A stretch of 64,000 nt of DNA from Symbiodinium natans (GCA_905221605.1 CAJNDS010001302.1:582501-646500), one strand, 5' to 3'. Counted from the first letter of the stretch, positions 41,571-51,235 are shown. The notes: generated by a model from the sequence alone, not told the origin. Numbers and translations are program-made.

Positions 41571-42910
41571 ATGCCCAGCCTGTGGACGAAACCCTTACCC
41601 AGCCTCATCCCCTACAAGCCCTACACACCTTCTTCAACCTTATAAACCCTAGACCCTAAACCCTAAACCCTAGACCCTAAACCCTAAACCCTAAAACCCT
41701 AAACCCTAAACCCTACCATCCCACACCCCGAACTCTGAGACAGGCGGCAGGCGTGGCACCTCCTGTGCCCTGCGCGCGTGAGCCGGGTGGCCGCGGCAAC
41801 GGGCGCCTGCCTCTTGTCCGGTTTAGGGTTTAGGGCTAGGGTTTAGGGTTTAGGGTTTAGGATTTAGGGTTTAAGGTTTAGGGTTTAGGGCTGAGGGTTG
41901 AGGGTTTAGGGTTTAGGGTTAGGTTTTAATTAGGGTTTAGGGTTTAGGGTTCAGGTTTTAGGCTTACCCTAAACTCTACACCCCAACCTCTCTGAACCCC
42001 TATCAGGGTTTTTGGTTTCTTGGTTGAGTTTGTGTTGTTCTTTCTGGATGTTCAAGGCCGAGGTTCAGGGCTTAGGGTTCTGACATGTAGGTGGTTTTGG
42101 AAGTGCCTCTCCGGGTTAAGAGGGCTAGCCTGGGAGTGTGGGGTTCGAAGCCGGTGCTGGCTATTTGCTGCCTGGCTTGAACCTCTCCAAACCTACAGAA
42201 GCCACAAACCCCCGAGCCCAAAACCGCGCAAAACCCTGAACCCTAAAAACCCCCAAGCCCTGCCCCTAAACCTAAACCCCAAAACCGCGCAAAACCCTGA
42301 ACCCTAAAAACCCTAAAAACCCTAAACCCCAAAAGAAACCCAAAACCCTGCCCCTATAAACCTGAACCCTAACCTTCAACCTTCAACCTCAGCTGAGAAG
42401 CCCTCACCCCTGCACCTGTCAGAGCGGAGGTGTGGCAGCCTGCTTGCGGCTGCCTCAGTTTCGGGGGAACCCTAAACCCTAAACCCTAAACCCTAAACCC
42501 TAAACCCTAAACCCATATAAGTCCCATTCTGCGTAAACCCTATATATGAACCCCAAACCGGAAAACCGAAAACCCCAAACCCTGACAGAAAACATAGGTA
42601 CCCTGCATCCCTTGAAGGGTTTAGGGTTTATCAATTAGGGTTTCGGGTTTAGGGCTTCGGGTTTTAGGGTTTCGGGTTTAGGGTTTAGGGCGTAGAGGAA
42701 CCCTAAACCGAAGCCGGCCATCGATCGACAGTTGCAAACCTCCGCAGAATCGGCAAGAGAAGCCCTCACACTTGTCAGGTCAGCAGGGGAAGCTGCCCTA
42801 AACACCTTGACCCTAAACCCTAAACCCTAAATAAAAACCTAGGCGCCTAAAAATCCTAAACCCTAAACCCTAAACCCTAAACCCTATAAACCCTATGCAT
42901 CAGCCCAAAG
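41571..42910. repeat. Arrays with weak exon candidates
   Basis: CCCTAAA at 41650-41716, TTTAGGG at 41820-41950, CCCTAAA at 42470-42513. Possible exons are 41744-41777 (donor GTGAGCC), 42410-42470 (SPLHLSERRCGSLLAAASVS) and 42732-42800 (QTSAESAREALTLVRSAGEA). The last two share a GAGAAGCCCTCAC segment, a possible old duplication. Confidence 0.5.
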
Positions 42911-42989
42911 GCATTCTTGGGCCCATGCCCTACATGCGGCCTCAGCGGCCGACGACACGGGGACTGGCGCCGCAATCAAGGCTCAGCTA
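42911..42989 (+). CDS. Candidate exon, Ala-rich
   Basis: Acceptor CCCAAAG, peptide HSWAHALHAASAADDTGTGA then AIKAQL, donor CTA|GTTTAGGG supplied by the following TTTAGGG array. GGCTCAGCTAG at the exon end is repeated inside the next intron near 43047. Product unknown. Confidence 0.35.
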
Positions 42990-43392
42990 GTTTAGGGTTT
43001 AGGGTTTAGGGTGTAGGGTGTAGGGTGTAGGGTTTAGGGTTAAGGGCTCAGCTAGGTTGCGATTGCGTTTTCAGGTTTAGGTTTCAAGGATTGGGGTTGA
43101 GGGTGTTTGGGGTTTCAGGGTTTAGGGTTCCGGATTTAGGGTGTTTGGGGTGTCAGGCTCTAGGTTTCAAGGTTTAGGGTTCCGGGTTTGGGGCGTTTGG
43201 GGTTTCAGGGTTTAGGGTGTTGGGGGTTTCAGGGTTTTTGGGTTTACAGGGGTGGTTGGGGTTGTCCTTGTTTACTTGGTTTTCGAGATTATTCGGGTCT
43301 AGGTTTCAGGGCTTGTTTTTGGTGGGACGCACCCTCGTGTGCCCTGCGTTTCCTGGGGTTTCCAGCTTGGGGGGTTGGGGGTGGGGGGGTTG

Positions 43393-43468
43393 GAAATATC
43401 CATGTTGGGAATATCCCTGTTGGGAATATCCATGTTGGGAATATCCATGCTGGGAATATCCATGTTAA
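43393..43468. repeat. 15-bp minisatellite, five units
   Basis: Tandem GGAATATCCATGTTG with single-base variants. Coding frames over it (WEYPC repeats) are not trusted. Confidence 0.95.
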
Positions 43469-43498
43469 GACCTTGACCCTCGGCCCTCGACCCTTACG

Positions 43499-43591
43499 AT
43501 GGAGCCACTGTCTTCCGCAAACTTTGTGTTGAACTTGAGTCCTCACTGCCCTGACAAGAAAAAGGTTCGAAGATCTGTGCTTTCCTTCTGA
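43499..43591 (+). CDS. Possible small ORF or first exon
   Basis: ATG then MEPLSSANFVLNLSPHCPDK followed by KK, with a donor-like AAG|GTTCGAAG or a stop (TGA) eight codons later. It follows the minisatellite by 30 bp. Unknown product. Confidence 0.3.
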   Translation: MEPLSSANFVLNLSPHCPDKKKVRRSVLSF

Positions 43592-43688
43592 ACTCTGAGG
43601 TTCGGGGCCCCGACACATACACCAGGACATGCAAGCCCCAAAAAGTACCCTCAAAAATCCTTAAAAACAAGCTCAAAACACCTAAAAC

Positions 43689-44105
43689 ATGGTATACACA
43701 ACTTTTCGGTTTTCCTGCCTTTCAAAACAAGGCTCCCGCCTAGGCGAAACACTCATTTTCAAGAAAAAGCGCCCGGCCTTCGAGGGATCAGTGGCGTGTC
43801 TTCCTGGTTCCGAAAACCGGAATGAGTCAAAAACCTCGGTTTTTTACACTTTCCAACTTAACCACACGCAACGCATGCCAACAAAACGCAGGGCACTCCA
43901 GCGCGCTGCATCAGGCATTGTGAACGTATCAAACAACGCATACCCCTATAGCTTGGGATGTTCCCCTTATACTAACAGTCCTTTATCGGGGCTATAATGT
44001 TTGTACTATAATCCCTACCAAGGACGGCTAGAATGAGGGGGATCATCCCAACCTATAGCCCTAAACCACAGGAACTCGGGAAAGCTTGATGAAGCCCTTC
44101 AACCC
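43689..44105 (+). CDS. Two exons split by a fold-back intron
   Basis: A plus frame is open from about 43689 to 43950 (contains LIFKKKRPAFEGSVACLPGS and MPTKRRALQRAASGIVNVSN). It joins in phase across the fold-back at 43951-44058 to CC|CTAAACCAC... (LNHRNSGKLDEALQPPL). Donor is GC (TATA|GCTTGG), acceptor CTATAG. The long uninterrupted frame on the left makes plus the better strand. Its start is unclear and the right-hand end runs into CCCTAAA repeats. No family is recognised. Confidence 0.4.
43951..44058 (+). repeat. Fold-back F1 with CTATAG duplication, intron-like
   Basis: TTGGGATGTTCCCC...GGGGGATCATCCCAA is bounded by CTATAG on both sides (43945-43951 and 44053-44058), a probable target-site duplication. 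The duplicated AG at the right serves as acceptor and the G-C at the left as a GC donor. Confidence 0.75.
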
Positions 44106-44204
44106 CCCCTAATAGCCCTAAACCCTAAACCCCAAAGCCCAAACCCTAAACCCTAAACCCTAAACCCTAAACCCCTATACCCCTATACCCCCCCCCAAGT
44201 ACAG

Positions 44205-44284
44205 GCGTGCGCGCAAAGCGTGGCCTGGCAGATGGGACTCGTGCTCTTTGCGTCGCTTCCCGCAGCGTGGACCGCAATGCCTAG
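44205..44284 (+). CDS. PPR-like exon
   Basis: Acceptor AGTACAG after CCCTATACC repeats. The peptide ACAQSVAWQMGLVLFASLPA resembles the ISACEKxxQWxxALxLLxxM core of dinoflagellate PPR repeats. The exon ends at MPR (CCTAG|GACTTGGGATG), where an F1 fold-back begins at once; the donor would be GA. Role in organellar RNA metabolism is inferred from family. Confidence 0.5.
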
Positions 44285-44285
44285 G

Positions 44286-44690
44286 ACTTGGGATGTTACC
44301 CCCCCCCCCCCCCCCTGTACTACCAGTCCATAATTGGAACGCTGGTTTAGGGTTTAGGGTTTAGGGTTTAAGGTTTAGGGTTTAGGGTTTAGGGTTTAGG
44401 TTTAGGGTTTAGGGTTTAGGGTTTAGGGTTTAGGGTTTAGGGTTTAGGGTTTAGGGTTTAGGGTTTAGGGTTTGGGTTGGGATGTTCCCCCCTTGCACGA
44501 ACAGTCCTTACCTTAGTAGCTGAGTGGGTACACTTTACATTTTTTGGGATACTATAATCTATACAAAACCAAAAGTGTACTCTTGTTGGGGCTTATGAAC
44601 TCAGCAACTAAGTTACTAATTCATAGGAGGATAGTACCCCGATTCTCATCCCCACTGTTCGTATATTTAGGGGGAACATCGCAAGGACCA
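44286..44690. repeat. Nested and truncated fold-backs with TTTAGGG array
   Basis: A left half of F1 (44286-44345) is cut off by a TTTAGGG array (44346-44474). A second F1 (TTGGGATGTTCCCCCCTTGC at 44475, right end GGGGGAACATCGCAAG at 44670-44685) contains fold-back F3 (44514-44620: TTAGTAGCTGAGTGGGTACA ... CTCAGCAACTAAGTTACTAA). Confidence 0.8.
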
Positions 44691-44698
44691 CAAGTGCC

Positions 44699-44802
44699 GG
44701 GACCCAGAGTAGGCCCTTATTCCCTTTTTTTCAGGGTTTGGGCTCCCGCCCCTTCAAACCAAAAAGGGTACCCTTTTTATTCCTAGGCTACTCCTGGCTC
44801 TA
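44699..44802. repeat. Fold-back element, family F4
   Basis: GACCCAGAGTAGGCCCTTAT at left and TAGGCTACTCCTGGCTC at right, with inner TTCCCTTTTTTT and AAAAAGGGTACCCTTTTTAT. Closest relative of 13495 and 41388. Confidence 0.8.
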
Positions 44803-44814
44803 GCGTGGCCCCCT

Positions 44815-44880
44815 GAACCCTAAACCCTAAACCCTAAACCCTAAACCCTAAACCCTAAACCCCAAACCCTAAACCCTAAA
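44815..44880. repeat. CCCTAAA array
   Basis: Nine units, one CCCCAAA. Confidence 0.95.
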
Positions 44881-44896
44881 CGAGAAGAAAAAACAA

Positions 44897-44975
44897 GCAC
44901 CCTGTTCTTCTGAGCTTAATGGCGAACCGAGAAGCCCCGGACCCTCAACCCCAGAGCCCAGACCTCAAAGCTTAG
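44897..44975 (+). CDS. Candidate terminal exon ending in a heptamer
   Basis: Acceptor AACAAG, then HPVLLSLMANREAPDPQPQS and PDLKA, with TAG at 44973 formed by the first unit (CTTAGGG) of the next TTTAGGG array. An ATG at 44919 could alternatively make this a short ORF of 18 codons. Confidence 0.35.
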
Positions 44976-45057
44976 GGTTTAGGGTTTAGGGTTTAGGGTT
45001 TAGGGTTTAGGGTTTAGGGTTTAGGGTTTGGGTTTAGGGTTTAGGGTTTAGCCTGAG

Positions 45058-45428
45058 ACTGAGGCGGCCGCGGTGGAGTCCACCACAGTTCTTCAAACCA
45101 CAGTCTTGGGCTCTGGCTGTCTTGAGAGGTTTGAGGGTTTGGGGTTTAAGGTTTAGAGTTTAGGGTTTAGGGTTTAGGGTTTCGGGTTTAATTAGGATTT
45201 AAGGGAGGAGGATTGCAGGCCTTTGGGTTTGAGGCTCATGTCAACGTCGTCATTCCTACATCCCGCCCTTAACCCTGATCTTTGCTACTTTGCTGCTCGA
45301 AAGGCTATGAACAGGCCGCGTACACTCGGAATTTTTGGGCCGAGAGCGACCCTACCCCCCTAGCATTCAACCCGCCAAATTACCTAAAAACCGCAAAAAC
45401 CTCGAAGGGTGAACGCATGTGCTCATAA
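45058..45428 (+). CDS. Two exons, terminal exon well supported
   Basis: 45058-45128 reads TEAAAVESTTVLQTTVLGSG (donor AG|GTTTGAGG). 45304-45428 follows acceptor CGAAAG and reads YEQAAYTRNFWAESDPTPLA, FNPPNYLKTAKTSKGERMCS, TAA at 45426. The 40-codon terminal frame is the longest here and clearly protein-like. The two do not join in phase with these exact boundaries, so they may belong to different transcripts or lack an exon. Product unknown. Confidence 0.45.
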
Positions 45429-45524
45429 AGCCCTACAACCAGGCTCTTTGGACTTTGCCTTAACGTCGATTTTTTTTTTTTTTTTGTGGGGGGGGGGGGG
45501 GTGCTGTTCTTTCTGTTGGTTGGC

Positions 45525-45640
45525 AGGGAATGAGGGAATGAGTGCCCTATATGTTTATATATGTATATATATATATACCCTCCCTGAAGCTTTAGGGGAT
45601 TATCATAGGGTACCTCATTCCCTCATTCTCTCCTAACCAA
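45525..45640. repeat. Fold-back element F9 with TA-rich centre
   Basis: GGGAATGAGGGAATGAGTGCCC at left pairs with GGGTACCTCATTCCCTCATT at right, around an ATATATAT centre. A 19-base poly-T and a 15-base poly-G lie just upstream (45472-45502). Confidence 0.85.
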
Positions 45641-46202
45641 CAGTAAGCATTCTGTGGATGGACTAAAGGGCTGGCGGGAAGGGCTTCCGTGAGACGGGAC
45701 TCGACACAAGTGGGCTTAGCGCGTCCCGCTGGGTCTTTTGGCCCTAAACCCTAAACGCTAAAACCCTAAACCCTAAACCCTAAACCCTAAACCCTAACAC
45801 TTTCAGCCCAGTGACCCAGCGTGAATCCTGCAACGCGGTCATGCTCTTTTGCTTGTGATCTCAGCCCGCACAGCCTGAGAGTCTAAGAAACATTCAACAT
45901 ACCCCTAGGGCATACCCCTGAAAAGAAAGTACGGGGTATGGTAAAATCCTCCCTTTGACTCCCTTTGTATTCTACTTTTATAGGTTAAGGGGTATGGGTT
46001 ACATAGTTGGAGCTTCTTGTTCAACAGAGGGTACATAAGGCGTACATAAGGGGTACCCTTTTAAACGGCCCGTATTTAGGGACCCTGTAACTACCCTCAG
46101 CGATAGGGTTTAGGACTTAAGCTGTCTGGGTTTAGGGTTTGGTGCTTGAAGGGTTTCTCCTTAACCTTAACTTAACAAGGATTACTGGGCTGTTTGCTGC
46201 AG
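45641..46202. other. Non-coding, second fold-back
   Basis: CCCTAAA at 45742-45796, then an imperfect inverted repeat with CATACCCCTAGGG near 45898 and AAGGGGTATGGG near 45985. No exon was called. Confidence 0.5.
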
Positions 46203-46566
46203 ACTCTGCTGGACGCCCTGCCTCGTTGGACCAGCACGTAAAGCAAGCTCTGGCAAGCTTTCGAACTGGGTTTCTAGGACCCAGAGTAGGCCCTTATAGA
46301 CAACCATGTTTATGAACCTGACAGTCACAAGCGAAGCTTTTGGCTTAGTCCTTCACCAGGTAGAACCACTATATCCCGCCTCTGAAGCCCTAAGCCCTGA
46401 ACCACTGAAACCTAAACCCAAAACCCTAAACCCTAATAGCCCCAACAGCACTCCCCAAGGCCATGAACCTGTGTTCACCCGAGCGCTGGGAATCCGTGTT
46501 GCACCTGCTGCCTTGGCCCCAGGAGCCAAGACACAAACCTTGCAAAGCAAGAGCCCTGAAGCCTAA
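46203..46566 (+). CDS. Two exons joined by a GA-AG intron
   Basis: Exon 46203-46277 (acceptor TTTGCTGCAG; SAGRPASLDQHVKQALASFR, then TGFL) joins in phase 1 with 46460-46566 (acceptor CCCCAAG; HEPVFTRALGIRVAPAALAP, GAKTQTLQSKSPEA, TAA at 46564). The proposed donor is GA (CTAG|GACCCAGAG), and those bases are also the left terminus of fold-back family F4. GA donors are reported for dinoflagellates. The stop codon lies in a CCTAAACCC unit. Product unknown. Confidence 0.45.
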
Positions 46567-46794
46567 ACCCTAGACCAATCAATGTCAGTTCAGGGTTCAG
46601 GGTTTAGGGTTTAGGACCCTAAACCCTTAAACCCCTAAACCCCTAAACCTCCCTCCCCGCCCGCTCCTCGGACCGCTTCATAAACCGAATCAAACCATCA
46701 AATGCTCTCTGATTTTACTGGGAACTTGAAGATTCTACACCAAGTTCCCAACAAGCATCAAGCCAATCCACATGCCTTTAACCCGTAACCTTAA

Positions 46795-46935
46795 ACCCCC
46801 AAACCCTGGAGCCCTAAACCCTAAGCCCTAAACCCTAAACCCTAAATCCTAAACCCTAAATCCTAAACCCTAAACCCTAAACCCTAAACCCTAAACCCTA
46901 AACCCTAAACCCTAAACCCTGAACCCTGAACCCTG
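46795..46935. repeat. CCCTAAA array with variants
   Basis: About 18 units including CCCTAAT, CCCTGAA and CCCTAAG. Confidence 0.9.
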
Positions 46936-46961
46936 GAGCCCTAGGCCTTAGAACCCTTTGA

Positions 46962-47025
46962 ACAGTTGGATCCGTGGGGCCTCGACTGTGGAAGTGTTGA
47001 GACGCAAAGAAGCCCAATCCCTCAC
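46962..47025 (+). CDS. Candidate exon
   Basis: Acceptor TGAACAG, peptide LDPWGLDCGSVETQRSPIPH, GC donor CTAG|GCCGAA. CCCTAAA array before, TTTAGGG array after. Product unknown. Confidence 0.35.
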
Positions 47026-47367
47026 CTAGGCCGAACATCCTGGTTTAGGAAAAAGGGTTTAGGGTTTAGGGTTTAGGATTTAGGGTTTAGGGTTTAGGGT
47101 TTAGGGTATAGGGTTTAGGGCTGCAGGATGTAGGGGATATCGGGTCTGAGATTCAGATTCAGGGCTGTAGGGTCTAAGGTTTCGGGCTTATAGGGCTGAG
47201 ATGTAGAAAGTGCAGGGCCGGAGGGTTAGGGGGTTTACGATAGGGGTCGGAATAAGGATGAATAGTACTCCCTTAGGGTCCCTTTGTAGTTTTACTAGAA
47301 TATTCCCCCCCCCCCCCCCCGAAAAAAAAAAAAAAAAACCTATTGTGATTTTTCAGGCCCCTATGTT

Positions 47368-47488
47368 ACGAACCGAGCTGAGGCCAGACTCCTCCCGTCG
47401 CGACGCCCGCGCCGTGGCCACCGGGGCGTCACGCTGCGGCCATTGGGAGCCGTCGTTGGGCGCCAGTGCTGCGATTTTGTTCTGGCTC
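47368..47488 (+). CDS. PPR-like exon
   Basis: After GCTGAG the frame reads PDSSRRDARAVATGASRCGH then WEPSLGASAAILFWLR. GASRCGHWEPSLGASAAI aligns with ISACEKxGxWxxALxLLxxM. A poly-C/poly-A junction (47307-47337) lies upstream and TTTAGGG-type repeats follow. A second frame is also open. Confidence 0.4.
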
Positions 47489-47754
47489 AGGGTTTAGGGG
47501 GTTTAGGGGTTCAGGGGGGTTCAGGGGGTTCAGGGGGGTTTAAGGGGTTCAGGGGTTTAGGGTTTAGGCTTTGGGGGAGGCGCCTGCGCTCACAGCATAG
47601 TCCGGTGTGTGGATTAGGCCTAGCTTTGTAGACAGTAGCCTGCGTGCAAATCGTATGTGTTCTTTTCGTTGGGGCTCCACGCTTGCTAGCAGTTACCTTT
47701 TGATTAGCCTCCAACCCTGAACCCGAAACCCTAAACCCTCTAAGGCGTTGTCAG

Positions 47755-47962
47755 AAGTATTTTGGCGGCTTCCACAAAGGGGAAGTCTGGCTTAGAAGAA
47801 CCTCCAAAAACACGACCCTCAACCCCAAACCCTCAAACCCCTGCAGGCTCCTGGAATGTTCTTCTCGGAAGTGGGGATGTGCATTTTGGGATTTTTTTTC
47901 GCAGGTGGCGCCTTATTCCCACTCTCAACTCAGTGGCCTAAGCTCAAGCCTAAGCCCGAAAC
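47755..47962 (+). CDS. Two candidate exons
   Basis: 47755-47820 follows TTGTCAG (KYFGGFHKGEVWLRRTSKNT). 47847-47962 follows CCCTGCAG and is open for 38 codons (APGMFFSEVGMCILGFFFAG, then GALFPLSTQWPKLKPKPE), including a possible transmembrane stretch. Linking phase is not established. Product unknown. Confidence 0.35.
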
Positions 47963-48101
47963 CCTAAACCCTAAACCCTAAACCCCAAACCCCAAACCCC
48001 AAACCCCAAACCCCAAACCCCAAACCCCAAACCCTAAACCCTAAATCCTAAGCCTTGGACCACAAACCCTGTAAAAACCCTAAACCCTTCCTTTCTGACA
48101 G

Positions 48102-48126
48102 ACCTTCTCCGGACGAGCGGCCGGGG
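48102..48126 (+). CDS. Very short candidate exon
   Basis: Acceptor TTTCTGACAG, peptide TFSGRAAG, donor GTAGCG. Followed by an 18-base G run. Low information. Confidence 0.2.
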
Positions 48127-48253
48127 TAGCGCGTGGAACGCGCCCTGTCAACTCCTGGGGGGGGGGGGGGGGGCGTGGGTTAGGGTTTAGGGTTTGGAGT
48201 TTAGGGTTCAGGGTTTAGGCTTTAGGGTTTAGGGAACAACCTGACCTTATCTT

Positions 48254-48472
48254 CTAAAGCTGCAAAGAATCCGATGTTCTAAGCCGTTTTGTAAAAGAAA
48301 TTGTTTTGGGCTTACGCCATTCCGCTCCGTAAGGAACGTGGGGGTTTACGAAGATAGGGGTGCCCCTTTGATACCCCAAACGGAACAGAAGCCCCTCGAA
48401 GGGACCCCGCCAAAAGGGTACCCCCATATACCACACAAGTCTTTCATCCCCCTTCTGGATGTGAGTCAACAA
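48254..48472 (-). CDS. Possible minus-strand exons around fold-back F5
   Basis: On minus, LTHIQKGDERLVWYMG precedes and EWRKPKTISFTKRLRTSDSL follows (stop near 48254) a fold-back at 48337-48430. Both flanks look coded, but an exact phase-matched splice could not be found. Confidence 0.3.
   Translation of the reverse strand: MLTHIQKGDERLVWYMGVPFWRGPFEGLLFRLGYQRGTPIFVNPHVPYGAEWRKPKTISFTKRLRTSDSLQL
48337..48430. repeat. Fold-back element, family F5
   Basis: GGGGGTTTACGAAGATAGGG at left; AAAGGGTACCCCC at right pairs with GGGGTGCCCCTTT. Same family as 28264 and 59978. Confidence 0.7.
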
Positions 48473-48490
48473 AGGTTTGGGCCTGCACAG

Positions 48491-48773
48491 CTATCCTGAG
48501 CAGCTGCGAGACGGACTGGTGCCTGGGGGAGGGAGCATCTACTATGGGGCTGTCCGACAGTAGGGGCATACCTTATTGGGGTCCTTACTCTAAGGGAATC
48601 CAACGATGTGGGGATCAAGATTTGGGGTCCCCTATTTTCGTGGACCCCCACATGTGTGGTCGTTTCCTGTGAGGGTGCTCTTTGTCGAGGGAACCTTTTC
48701 AAGACAGTCCTGTAGAAAAGGACCCCCCCTTCAATATTCAGCACAAAGGAGGTCATGTCAGAAAGAGCAATGA
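48491..48773 (+). CDS. Two terminal exons split by fold-back F5
   Basis: 48491-48559 (acceptor CTGCACAG; YPEQLRDGLVPGGGSIYYGA, then VR) joins in phase 2 with 48674-48773 (acceptor CCTGTGAG; VLFVEGTFSRQSCRKGPPLQ, then YSAQRRSCQKEQ, TGA at 48771). The donor is CA|GTAGGGGC. The intron (48560-48673, 114 bp) is essentially an F5 fold-back. A second frame of the last exon ends sooner (TAG at 48713). Product unknown. Confidence 0.45.
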
Positions 48774-49119
48774 CTGAAAAGAAGGGACTCTAGTTTCGAG
48801 CACGAAGGTTTGAGGTTCGGGAGGGGGTGGTTTGGTCCTCAAAATCTCTTGGCCTGTGCGACGCCTTAAACCCAAATCCGATACCTTGGGCCCTGAACTA
48901 ACCCCTTCAACCTGCACCCTAATCCCTGACCAGCCCTAACCCTAAAACCCCACCCCCCCCCCCCCCGCCCCTCCCCTCAAAAAAACACAGCAACGAACGC
49001 AACTAGCCGTTCAGGCGAGCTCTCCCAGCATTTTTAAATGAGATAGAGTAGGTTCAGGGATTCGGGGTTCAAAAAATTAAGAGTTTCAAGGTTTAGGGTC
49101 ACTTCAGCCAGGTTCCTGG

Positions 49120-49198
49120 GGTTTAGGGTTTAGGGTTTAGGGTTTAGGGTTTAGGGTTTAGGGTTTACGGTTTAGGGTTTAGGGTTTAGGGTTTAGGG
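49120..49198. repeat. TTTAGGG array
   Basis: Eleven heptamers, one TTTACGG. Confidence 0.95.
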
Positions 49199-49211
49199 TA
49201 TTTGCCGTTCA

Positions 49212-49286
49212 TGGCTTTCCTGTTCCGCATTGCGGGACATGTCGTGCATAAGACTTCCCAAACCCTGTTTCAGTGGAAGACCTAAG
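49212..49286 (+). CDS. Possible 24-codon ORF
   Basis: MAFLFRIAGHVVHKTSQTLF then QWKT and TAA, starting 13 bp after the heptamer array. It may be a terminal exon or chance. Confidence 0.25.
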
Positions 49287-49498
49287 CCCGATACCCGAGA
49301 CCTTGTACCGCGCTCCCCACTAGTTGGGCACGGTGGTTCATTAATAGAGGTTGGCGTTTGCCCCGGACCTTCTAGGTACATTCGAGTTCCATTATGGGTT
49401 TCGGGTTTAGGGTTTAGGGCTTGGGGTTTAGGGTTTAGGGTTTAGGGTTCAGGGTTTAGGGTTTGGGGTTGTCGTTGGAGGTGTATAATCTCGCGCAG

Positions 49499-49543
49499 GA
49501 GCTGCAATGGCTCACGGCGTGTCAGCTGCTTTCAAGCATGACG
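49499..49543 (+). CDS. PPR-like exon
   Basis: Acceptor TCGCGCAG, peptide ELQWLTACQLLSSMT in phase 0, donor ACG|GTGCTT. QWLTACQLLSSM is a good match to the second helix of the dinoflagellate PPR repeat (QWxxALxLLxxM). TTTAGGG arrays lie on both sides. Confidence 0.5.
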
Positions 49544-50130
49544 GTGCTTTCTCGGCATCCAGAAGGGTTTAGGGCTTAGGGCTGGGGATTAGGCCTAGGG
49601 TTTAGGGCTGGGGTTTAGGGCTGGGGTTTAGGGCTAGGGTTTAGGGCCTTCAACCCCTAAACCCCAAATCCTGAAATATTGAAGCCTAAAGGCTAGTTCG
49701 GGCGTAGTCTTGGTGGGCATGCGAGTCCTTCATGGCGCGCGGACGTCTTGTTGTGGGGGGCCTCAACTGAGTGGAGGGTGGGGGCTAGCCCTAAACCCGA
49801 AACCTCAAACCCTAAACCCTAAGCCTAAACCCTAAACCCTAAACCTAGCTTTCATTAAGGCTCAAGCTTCTCACAGGGTCTGGGATTTAGGGAGCTCGCA
49901 AAGAGGTCTTATCTGCCTTATCTTAAACGCTACACCTAAACCCAAAAACCTGAAAATCCCTGAGCCCAGAACCTCAAGCCCCTGAAGCCCTGGTCCCTTT
50001 TGATTCAGTTGAGTTTCCGGTTTAGGGTTTGGGGTTTGGGGTTAGGGGTTAGGGTTTGGGGTTTAGGGCTTTGGGGCTTTAGGGGTCTCAAACTTACCTC
50101 AGCCTAAAGCCACAAGCCCCAAGCTCATCC

Positions 50131-50229
50131 TCGGAGCTCATGCAGGTTGGTCGGGTGACGGCAAACGTTTGGAGCTACAGTGCCGCAATGAGCGCCGCTG
50201 AGCAAGAAAGTTCGACGACTCGTTGACGT
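50131..50229 (+). CDS. PPR-like exon, possibly terminal
   Basis: The frame reads SELMQVGRVTANVWSYSAAM then SAAEQESSTTR and TGA. MQVGRVTANVWSYSAAMSAAEQ aligns with the end of one PPR repeat and the first helix of the next (M..GV.PNVISYNAAISACEK). This is among the clearest protein matches in the window. PPR proteins usually bind organellar RNA; here that is family knowledge only. Confidence 0.55.
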
Positions 50230-50916
50230 TGGTTATCCTAAACCCTACAGCCCAAATCCTAAACCCTGAACCCCAAACCCGATTATCCCTACATAGAGCC
50301 AAGCCCCAACTGGCGAATCGCTTCAGGAATTCACTTTCCTTTTCCATCGCCCGTGCATTCTTGGAGCCCTCTTCTGCGGTTTAGTTTAGGGTTTAGGGTT
50401 TGGGGTTTGGGGTTTGGGGTTAAGGGTTTAGGGTTCAGGGTTTAGGGTTTAGGGTTTGGGGTTTGGGGTTTGGGGTTTAGGGTTTAGGGTTAGGTCGCAT
50501 AGAGTTCAGGGTTTGTGGTGCTTAGAGTGCTTAGCGTGTTGCCATGAGGGACGTTCAAAGGGCTCTAGAGAGTTCAGGGTTTTTAGGGTTTAGGGTTACT
50601 TTTCCCGGCACTGGTGATGTTTCAGATACCAGGGTCGACTTGAAGGCTCTTTTTCAAGAGCCGAAGGCGTAGGGTTCATGTCCTTGCTTTTTGTCGTGGG
50701 TTACCAGAATCGCAGAAAGCTGCGCCGTAACAATAACAAGCCCCAGAACCCTAAACTCGAAACCCCTAAACCCTAAACCCCTCAACTCGAACCCCAAAAC
50801 CTTTGAAACCCCAACCTCTAAACCTGAACCCTATCAACCCTATAAACTCTGTCAACCCTAGCAACCCTAAGCATCAAGCTGAAATTCAACCCCAGAAACC
50901 AAAGAAGGTCGCAGAG

Positions 50917-50960
50917 AAGGAGTCCAATTGGCAGATGGCACTCCGGCCGAAGTTTCGGGA
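50917..50960 (+). CDS. PPR-like exon fragment
   Basis: KKVAEKESNWQMALRPKFR fits the ISACEKxxQWQxAL junction. Acceptor could be CGCAG at 50911-50915. TTTAGGG-type repeats follow directly. Confidence 0.4.
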
Positions 50961-51235
50961 TTTAGGGTTTAAGGTTTAGGGATTTAGGGATTTGGGATTT
51001 TGGGGCCAGGGATTCAGGGATGTAGGGTCTAGGCATGTAGGGGTTGGCGTAGGGACATAGGGCTTCAAGGTTTAGGAGTTTTGGGGGTGTAGGGGCTTAG
51101 GTTTAAGGTTTAGGGTTTGGGCACATTGTTTTGTGTTTTAAGGCCCCTGGATTCTAGGTTCCGATTGCACCGGACAGTTCTCTGCACTGGAGCCCTTGAA
51201 CCCCTAAGCCCTAATCCTGCACCCTACTCCCCCGA

